Shown here: positions 56,752-64,000 of the stretch, piece after piece | Numbering within the stretch: position 1 is the first letter of the stretch | How the letters are laid out: every line of letters begins with the position of its first letter | Origin: Bidens hawaiensis | Taxonomy: Eukaryota; Streptophyta; Magnoliopsida; Asterales; Asteraceae | Direction of reading: 5' to 3' | Assembly (NCBI GenBank): GCA_021521415.1 | Contig: JAIQDT010003543.1 | Span: forward strand, 62,001 to 126,000 | Length of the DNA: 64,000 nucleotides | The notes under the pieces: generated by a model | Database searches by the model: none | Seen by the model: only the letters and a program-made list of their open reading frames with translations | Told to the model about the DNA's origin: nothing | Translations under genes and position numbers: made by a program

Positions 56752-57650
56752 TTACTTTCTCTTTCCATATGCAAGATACATGTCAATTCCTCAATCATTT
56801 TAAAATGTTCATAACTTTTTTATGCAACATTCGTTTTTTTTTAAATTCACTATAATAAACAAGCGTTTGTTTATCTCTAATATGAGTATCATATTGTTAT
56901 ATAAAAATAAAAAAATAGTGGGTTTTTTATGTTGTGTTATTCGTTGTTCATTATGATTTTTAATTGAGTTTTTCTATGCATTGTGTTATCGATTTTGGTC
57001 ATTGTATTATCAATTGGTACTCATATTAAATATAACAATTAAAACAAAGATTATGTCATTGTGTCTTTTTGTTTGTCATTGCGTCTTTGTGTTCATCATT
57101 TGTCTTTCTACTTATCATTGTGTTTTAGTCATTGTGGAGAAAAAAATATTACATTCATTGTGTATTACGTTCATGTCATTGTGTAATATGTAGTTTTCAC
57201 TGTGTTTTACATTTCAGGTAATCGTGTTATATGTATTAATTATTTTGTTTTACGTTTAAGGTAATTGTGTAATATGTATTCATCATTGTGTTTTATGTAT
57301 TAGATAATTTGTTGTTATTTTATCATTATTTTTACGTATTATTATTACACAACCGTATTATTAGCGTTTAAAAAAACACAATGATAATTTGAAAGATACA
57401 ATGACGAAAACAACATAAAGACAAGCAGAAATGCACAATGACGAAAAAAGACACAATGATAAACAAAAGACACAATGACGTAATTTTTGTTTTAATTTTT
57501 ATATAACAAAGTTATACTCATATTAAAGATAAAAAAAACGTTTGTTATTATGGTGATTTTTTTTAAATATCATATGAAAAAGTTATAGACGTTTTAAAAC
57601 GATAGGGGAATTGACATGTGACTTGCATGTGGAGAGAGAAAATATGTACT
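56752..57650. mobile_element. Large foldback element (~900 bp)
   Basis: Left arm (about 56752-56945) and right arm (about 57470-57645) are imperfect reverse complements. ATACATGTCAATTCC pairs with GGAATTGACATGTG; TAATAAACAAGCGTTTG pairs with AAACGTTTGTTATTA; ATATGAGTATCA pairs with TTATACTCATATT. Inside, the left half carries CATTGTGT-type repeats and the right half the complementary ACACAATGA repeats, so even the interior is inverted. No coding capacity. Confidence 0.7.
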
Positions 57651-58499
57651 ATTACTTTCATACCATTTTTCCTTTGGTCCCTCCACTTGACACATGTCAA
57701 TTAATTATGGTTTCTCACACCTCTTATTTTGTTGGTATTTGTAGAATAACTCAGCCCCCTATAAGAGATCCTTTATCATTCTTCTATTAAGATGTCAAAT
57801 TCGTATAATTCTTTTGAAGATGAGGAATAAAATCATTTTTGAAATGTATTTACCTTTGATCTGAAAGATGATTAGAGTTAATACTGTTGCCGGAAACTTT
57901 CGAAGAGTCAGTTATGGTTTTCATATATTTTATAGAGGAAAAAGACAGAGAAAATTTGTCTTTATCATATAAACAAATGGAGTATGATTTATAAAAGAGG
58001 GTATAAGAAACCACAATCCCGCGAGAAAACAAAAGTTATGGAAGAGAGGGGTACGAGGTTCGGCTTTATAGACTAGGGTCTGGAAGCGTGCTTGTAAGGT
58101 CGCTTTCAATTGTGATAGCACCGAGAGGGATGATAAGAATGGGTCTATTGTTTAAAAAACTATTGGCCAATGACAATGTATATGTATATTTTTTTAAAAG
58201 TTCACATTTTAAAAGCTAGTTCGGTCCGGTTTCTTATGACCAACACCATATTCAAAAATTCATTCAACAGGATAGAAAATCGGGTTGTTAAAATAGGCAT
58301 TAAACATGTCGGTTCAAACATGTCGGTCAATACATTAATTTAGATATTTTAAATGTTATTATCAATTTTTTTTTATCAAAAGTTAGTGTAATTTCACTAA
58401 TTTGTCGTGATTAAATAACATCAAATTTACTTTGATTCATAATAAATATCATAAAAAGACTATTTGTTACATTAAAAACTAAAGAAACACTAGATCAAA
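57651..58499. other. Gene-free stretch
   Basis: Overlapping minus-strand ORFs at 57850-58121 have no domain. The 23-mer core TTATCATTCTTCTATTAAGA at 57775 recurs at 47789, in intron 1 of the MCRS1/FHA gene, perhaps a trace of a shared small repeat. Confidence 0.35.
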
Positions 58500-59069
58500 C
58501 TGGGTAGTCCGATCGGGTATTTCCCCCAGATGAGATTATACTGAAGTAATGAGAACAGATCCAAGCTGATGCCTGCAAAACAGAACACCGTTGAGTCTCG
58601 TTACGGGAATGACAGAGTTGGGGGTCTTCCCGTGTAACACCCGCAAAATTTTGATCCAAATTTGACAAATTTATAAAGATAAAGGACTAAAAATAATTAT
58701 GAGATAAGTAACGAGAAGAAATGAGAAAAAGAAAAGAAATCATTATATGTTAAAGGAATAAGTAAGGAAACTCCATCCCACATTGAAAGTGGGAAAGAGT
58801 TGAAAGCACTTTATAAAGAAGGAGTTATCCATGGCAATGTTCTTGTATGGCTAACAACTCTCGCTAGTCCTAGCGGAGGGTGCAAAGCACCCAACACGCA
58901 CGCGCACGGACATGGACTCGGGTGATGGGCGTAATGTGGCGTTTTGATGGCGCACTTTGCACTTCGCACGCTCTTATCATCGCGAGCCGCATAAGAGCCA
59001 CTTTAGTATTTTTGAACTATGATCAAAATGTGACAAGCTACCAAAGACCAGGGACTGAAAATGAAAATT

Positions 59070-59292
59070 TAGCACCTTCGCGATACGCGAAGCATCTTCG
59101 TGATACGCGAAGATGCAAGAAGTAACTTCATCCGGTGCTGACACGTGACAGGTCTAGTGGTTGACTCAGCACAGCTATTGAGCAACTTCGCGATACGCGA
59201 AGAAATCCTTCGCGATACGCGAAGGAATATAATAAGAATTGCGGTCACATTTGTCCTTCGCGATACACGAAACATCTTCGCGATACGCGAAG
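59070..59292 (+). repeat. Array of 17-bp palindromes upstream of the LTR TATA box
   Basis: CTTCGCGATACGCGAAG, a palindrome with a 3-nt centre, or one-base variants, occurs six times (about 59079, 59096, 59187, 59208, 59257, 59276), some back to back. Confidence 0.9.
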
Positions 59293-59309
59293 ATGCACAG
59301 ATTTTTGCC

Positions 59310-59317
59310 TATAAATA
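59310..59317 (+). promoter_or_regulatory. TATA box of the solo LTR
   Basis: TATAAATA in context GCCTATAAATAGCCGG, about 20 bp after the palindrome array. Confidence 0.6.
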
Positions 59318-61504
59318 GCCGGCCATGGGATGAAGTCCCATCACATCACACACACTTTACCTCGGTTTTCATGCCAAAATCCCGTCATTCCCGATACGCT
59401 CGTTGTCTAAAAGTACGTGCAAGTAGGAGCACTGCCCACGTGAAGTTTAAGCATTTCATAGATAAGCCATACAAGGTAGGGGTTCTGCCCGATTATTTTA
59501 TTATATATGGCTTAGACCCTAGTCGGGGGTATAATCTATACCTTGATCAAATAATAAGTGAAATGTAGCTTTCATAAGATAAGATTATGAATAAAATATT
59601 ATTCTTTATTATAAAGATATATTCTATGGATGAAGAAATGAAATACATATACGTTTCTTCATGATGAAGAAACGTAGTATATAAATGTTTTATAGAATGA
59701 GATGAATATCAAGGTAAAGGTTATGCAAATAGATTTAAGGTCTAAAGCTAGATCATAGATCTAGTTATTTATATAATGTTATTCTCGTACTATAGGTCTG
59801 AGATAAAGATCAGACATTTGTTAGTGAGAAATCTTGAAATCAACAAAAGGTGAATACGTTTAACCTTTTTATAGTGTGAAATATTTTATGACGTGAATAC
59901 GTCTATGTACTATATATTTTGAAAAGATATTTACTCTTTAAACTATGGACTGTTATTCATATGTAAAAGAGTTATGGAAATATTTGCATGAGGGTTGGTT
60001 CAAATCCTCTAAAACGTTTTGATACAAGATAGTATTAAACACTCAGGCTAAATACACATGTGTCTGGATCCTTACATATATGTACTGTAGTGGGCACACT
60101 ACAGACATACTGACCATGAGGCAAGTGACTGCCTCTAGGGCGAGTGAAGTCCGATTATGTGGTTTGTGCGTATGTTAGTTCCGATGAGATGGGATTGAGA
60201 CCCACTGAGTCGTTGAACACTATTGGTGTTGTATCATTACGAATTGTGAAAATGTTTTATTGAGTCAGCGTATTCACCAGTATATAGCTGACGTATTTTG
60301 AAACTGTTTTCAGGTAACCAGGAGTAAGGAATAGTGATGGGTATGCCAGTGGAGATAGAAGAACACTAGGCATAGTTTATAGCTGGTGGTTCAGCTAATT
60401 TTGTATTGAGGCATATATATATTAAACTTGTTATTTTTTTTAACAAGTAATTTTGTAAAACAAACAATGGTATTTAATTCACTATGTTATGAAAGTAAAT
60501 ATTTTAAAATAACATTTTCCGCTGCAAACTTTGATAAATTGACAAAATTGGTACCAACTATGAGTCACACGCCTAGGCCTGAAGGCGGGGTGTGACATCC
60601 CGTAACCACCCTCCGGTGTGAGAATAAGTATCGTACTTTGATCGGAATAAAGTAAGACACAATATGTAATTGCTTAAGGCTTGAGAGTGTGAATGAATAC
60701 CTTGAAGAGATGATCTTCGTATTTATAGCCGAAGGTGGAGGGAAGGTGATTGGTGGAGTTGTCACTGTCATGTTATTTCTTCTCTGCCTGAATGGACACG
60801 TGTCGGGCCTTTATTGGATGTGACAGCCTGGACCTGCTTATGGTGTGGCCATTACCTGTGCACGTCGTGGGATGTCCATTACGTGTCCAGGTATCCTCTT
60901 TCCATTGGCCGATGTCGCTATCAGGAGGTTTTGAGGGAATTTTCTAGAAGTAGTTTGTTACAACTGCTCTTCCATATCACGTGGGGATCATACCTATGAT
61001 GAGTCTCTTGAGTTGTTTGTTGATTCCTTCCACGGATGCTTGCGTGACCATCCGCGGATTATGACGGAGCTCCGCATTGTCTTGGGTTGTGGATGGCTTT
61101 ACCAATCCACGTATTCCTCACGCAAATGTCTTTTGGCGATCCGCGGGTTGGGTAATGAATCCGTGGGTGGCGGATGTCTTTTGACGATCCGCAGGTCGGA
61201 TAAGGGGTCTATGGGTAGATTTGCTACCCTCCCTCTATAAGTCCCCCCAAAAAACTAAACATGACATTTTAATTTGTTAAATCTTTAGCATCTTGAAATG
61301 TGAAATCATTAAATTTAAATTAGTTATGATTTATGAAGACCATAAAAAAAACAAACAAAAAAAAAAAAATGGCACAACAACATCACCAATTTCATTTTCT
61401 TGGTAAGGTAAGGTTTTTAAAACTACACCTTTGAAAATAAAAGTAGTACAATATTATTAAAAGAAGAATAGAATAAAGTTGACTGTACTTTTAAACAATT
61501 GCAG

Positions 61505-61858
61505 TAGACATGTAAAAAAACCGGTTTGGGCCCACCAACCCGGTTTATAACATGACCCAGTCGCAACTCAAACAGGTTAGGTTCAAGACCCGGTATGTCG
61601 GTTCGTGACCATTTCGTAATCTCATTCCATCAACGTTTCTTGTCCTAAACCGATTTGATCGGCAGTGATGAAGCTTGGATGAAAACAACCCCCGGGGGGT
61701 ACCTTGTGTCTCTATTAAGCTTCGCTAGTGTTGATCGGGCTGAACATTCCTGTCTCCAAACCGGTTTTAAACCTGATCTGGTTTCTCCAAACTGGTTTTG
61801 ATCGTGCCTTAGACCAAGCTGGACCGGTATTGGATATAACTCGTTTTATACATGTCTA
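61505..61858. mobile_element. Non-autonomous hAT-like element
   Basis: The ends TAGACATGTAAAAAAACCGG and TCGTTTTATACATGTCTA are imperfect inverted repeats. The interior is rich in AACCGG / CCGGTTT motifs, like the subterminal parts of the autonomous hAT element at 23-26 kb, but the termini differ. No exact 8-bp duplication. Confidence 0.55.
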
Positions 61859-62771
61859 AATAATAATACTATTAATGTGAGTGTTATTTGTATCGACTTG
61901 GTGTTGCAACAATCTGGTTTTACCGTACATACCAACATAATGCACGTTAGTGCACTGCCACAACGTGATGGGTACAAAACTAGTTAAAAATAATGATATA
62001 TGATACTTCTAAAGATGTCAATTATCAGTGAAATGATTTGAGAAAATGTTAGAAACCAATGTATTTTGCAAAGAAATTGATTCGTGGATCAACGATAAGA
62101 CATAAAACTTTAAAAAGTTGTTTTTAATTACTTTGTTTCAGCAATCGTTTTTCTCAATCATTCAACTAATCATTTTGAAAATTAAGCTAGAGTTTTATGA
62201 GTATAAATTCCTCCTCTTAATATATATGATAACACATTGTCAAATTCATCGTGAAAACGATCGGTTACTAACTTCTAAAGAGCATACACTAGACTTGAAT
62301 GTTAATTATGATTATTTTGTTTAACCATGTATATAAAAAAATCAAAGTTCATTTGACATATTCTAATTCCTTTGTCAATTTTCAATAAACAAAATGCTCC
62401 CCGCGGGTGTCAGGAAAATTCAAAAACCCGATTATTGGATTGTTCAACTCGAACACGACACGTATCTTAATTTTGTGAAAACATTCAATAATGAACCACA
62501 CACACTCTCACAATTGTCATGAAGTCCCCTCAAAGTTTGTCAAATTTAAAAGCCCAGTGCCACGTTGCCACAGTTCTGTTAGGAGTATCGGCCAAGTAAT
62601 CGTTGTATGCTCGGAGTATAGCATTCGGAATCATGCATGCTTCTGTTAGTGATCCATGCACCGGAGAAAGTCACTGGCACTGCTTCAAAGTCTCTGTTAG
62701 TCTTCTTTCTATTAATACATAGTTATGTATGTAGCTTAACACAACTCACATGATTGTTATTATGATACTTG
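61859..62771. other. Gene-free stretch
   Basis: AT-rich; the ORF at 62118-62324 has no domain. Nothing else supported. Confidence 0.35.
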
Positions 62772-63148
62772 TGTTGGAAAACCCATATAATGTGGCCTCA
62801 TTACCATTTAAATATTATAATGAGTCAAATAACCTAATTGGGCCCATAAGATATATGGGATAACTGATGGACATACTCATATATATATATATTAGGGTTT
62901 CCCTTAGATGTCACATTACAACAACAGAGAATTAAAAACACACACCAATAACTTTCTCTCTAAGATCTCCATCAATCAGTGACATCATAATGGAACCGAA
63001 TAAGGAGTCATCATGGCATCATCATCCTTCTTAATGATGTCGATTTTTACAAGTAAGTTCTATTACTATGATGTCTAATTTCTTATTTATGATTGAATCA
63101 ACATGTTAGGGTTTATGTTTTACCTATGTCTCAAGGATATAATCAACA
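62772..63148 (+). mobile_element. Copia-type LTR with adjacent primer-binding site
   Basis: It starts TGTTGGAAAACCC and ends ATAATCAACA (TGTTG/CAACA inverted tips). Inside are an AT-rich TATA region near 62880 and TAGGGTTTCCCTTAGATG. Two bases later TGGTATCTAAGTG (63151-63163) is a diverged tRNA-Met primer-binding site (usual form TGGTATCAGAGC). No gag-pol follows within the window. Confidence 0.6.
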
Positions 63149-64000
63149 TGTGGTATCTAAGTGTATGTTGATTATATCAATTCAATCCTAATTTGTTTTC
63201 TTATCCATCAATATATCGGTTTATAAACTCATTATTTAGATCAAAAATGATATTACGTATAGTCTGATGTGTTGTCCGAAGGAAAAAAAAAATAATGATA
63301 ATAGTAGTACGGCCGACTGAAACAATAAGATAATTATTGAATATGTGTTTTCAAATGGATTTTATAATTTTGAAAACTGTGAATTTGATTTAAAAAAAAA
63401 TTAGATTGTGAAATCAATTCTAGTCCACATAACTTTCAATTTATTTTGATGGTGGAATAAGTAATTATTGTTATCACAAAAGATAATGTGATTTTGCAAA
63501 TAAATGTTAAAACGAAAACTGGCTATGCTTGTAATTTGTTCCATACGAAAAAAAAATTACTTAGTTTTGTTTATGCTCAAGCTTTTAATAGTTCAATACC
63601 TATCACTTTGGTTTAAGATACAAAGAATTATTTAAGTTTCTTGCGAATAATTTAAGTTTCCATCGGCCCAGTTTCGACTATGTTTACTTTCGTTGCATTA
63701 TTGCTTTGATTGCCATTATTTTCGCGCATCATTATTTAATTTTTCACTTACTCAAACGAGACTTATTCCTTAAAACAAAACTTGGTAATTTTCGTTTTAA
63801 AATTCAAATGGCCTAGATTCTCTTAAATAAATGAATTTTGTGACCCAGCTTACGGGTGACCAAACTTATGTGTGACTCAAGATTACGAATAGCCAAAGCT
63901 TTCATTTGATCAAACTCACGAATGGTCTAATTCACGTATGCCACAAGCTTTCAGGTAAACGAACTTAAAAATGCCAATTATTTTGAATATTGTTATTTTG
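63149..64000. other. Sequence after the copia-type LTR, to the window end
   Basis: AT-rich. It could be decayed internal retroelement sequence, but no ORF of useful length exists. Repeats of ACGAATGGTC/ACGTATGCC type occur at about 63850-63965. Confidence 0.3.

Larger units (their letters stand above)
58633..60597 (+). mobile_element. Solo LTR (1965 bp)
   Basis: Begins TGTAACACCCGC and ends GGCGGGGTGTGACA; target duplications TCCCG at 58628-58632 and 60598-60602. A TATA box TATAAATAG lies at 59310-59317. The 3' portion has TTCCGCTGCAAAC before the end, as do the other solo LTRs in this window. Palindromic repeats occupy 59070-59292. Confidence 0.82.
58500..61250 (-). mobile_element. Decayed LTR retrotransposon LTR/leader fragment (minus), split by a solo LTR
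   Basis: Removing 58633-60597 and one TCCCG, the minus strand reads as an LTR. It has a TATA box (CTATAAATACGAAGATCATC, about 60727-60708) and a leader ACACCGGAGGGTGGTTACGG that continues into AAGACCCCCAACTCTG. The outer limits (about 61250 and 58500) are estimates. No coding region remains. Confidence 0.5.

Noticed and set aside
57850..58121. Minus-strand ORFs that might be a small gene
   Set aside because: Two overlapping frames, no recognisable motif, no supporting splice sites.
59070..59292. Repeat-spacer pattern that could suggest a CRISPR array
   Set aside because: The units are palindromes with irregular spacing inside a plant LTR, and there are no uniform spacers or cas genes.

Overview
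This is plant nuclear DNA. The genes are split by many GT-AG introns, the tRNAs are eukaryotic, and there is a plastid-targeted class I aldolase, a Cassandra-type TRIM element, an intact hAT transposon and Tourist-like MITEs. A eudicot is most likely. The style of the repeats (several hAT-like elements ending in GGGTGTAAACGAGCC-like termini) suggests Asteraceae to me, but that is memory-based inference and not proven here.

Layout. 0-1.6 kb: AT-rich repeats and a LINE remnant. 1.9-6.9 kb (+): a 12-exon S28 serine peptidase gene carrying two Tourist-like MITEs in an intron. 7.3-9.3 kb (-): chloroplast fructose-bisphosphate aldolase, tail to tail with the peptidase. 10.9-12.9 kb (-): a CPP1-like plastid J-like membrane protein. 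13.7 kb: tRNA-Glu(CTC), then tandem repeats, a SINE and a long near-perfect hairpin. 15.7-19.6 kb (+): a 15-exon DUF726/TMCO4-type hydrolase with a lysine-rich tandem repeat. 20.4-22.5 kb (+): a small plant protein, probably DUF8204-like, with an apparent frameshift. 23.0-26.1 kb: a complete hAT transposon with an intact 701-residue transposase. 26.3-31.2 kb: a MITE, a solo LTR and a small non-autonomous LTR element. 31.5-34.4 kb: a tRNA-Lys fragment, a SINE and an FMP32/DUF1640-like mitochondrial gene (+), also with an apparent frameshift. 34.4-43.8 kb: mostly repeats, with a 3' gene fragment, a retroelement-associated coding fragment and a Cassandra TRIM. 43.8 kb: tRNA-Gly(GCC). 44.4-48.3 kb (-): an MCRS1-type FHA-domain gene. 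48.3-64 kb: no convincing host gene. It holds nested repeats (a solo LTR inside a hAT MITE inside an older repeat), Helitron-like ends, a large foldback element, another solo LTR inside a decayed LTR, and a copia-type LTR with a primer-binding site.

The host genes are unrelated housekeeping genes and do not form a pathway or cluster. Exon-intron models were built by hand from splice sites, reading-frame continuity and family resemblance. Seven host loci were assembled; five of them (S28 peptidase, aldolase, CPP1, DUF726, MCRS1/FHA) have a continuous frame across all exons. I found no convincing new biological system. The observations most worth checking are the intact hAT element, the nested insertions, the repeat-expanded DUF726 protein, the long hairpin at 15.2 kb, the palindrome array inside a solo LTR, and two 1-nt frameshifts in otherwise conserved genes.
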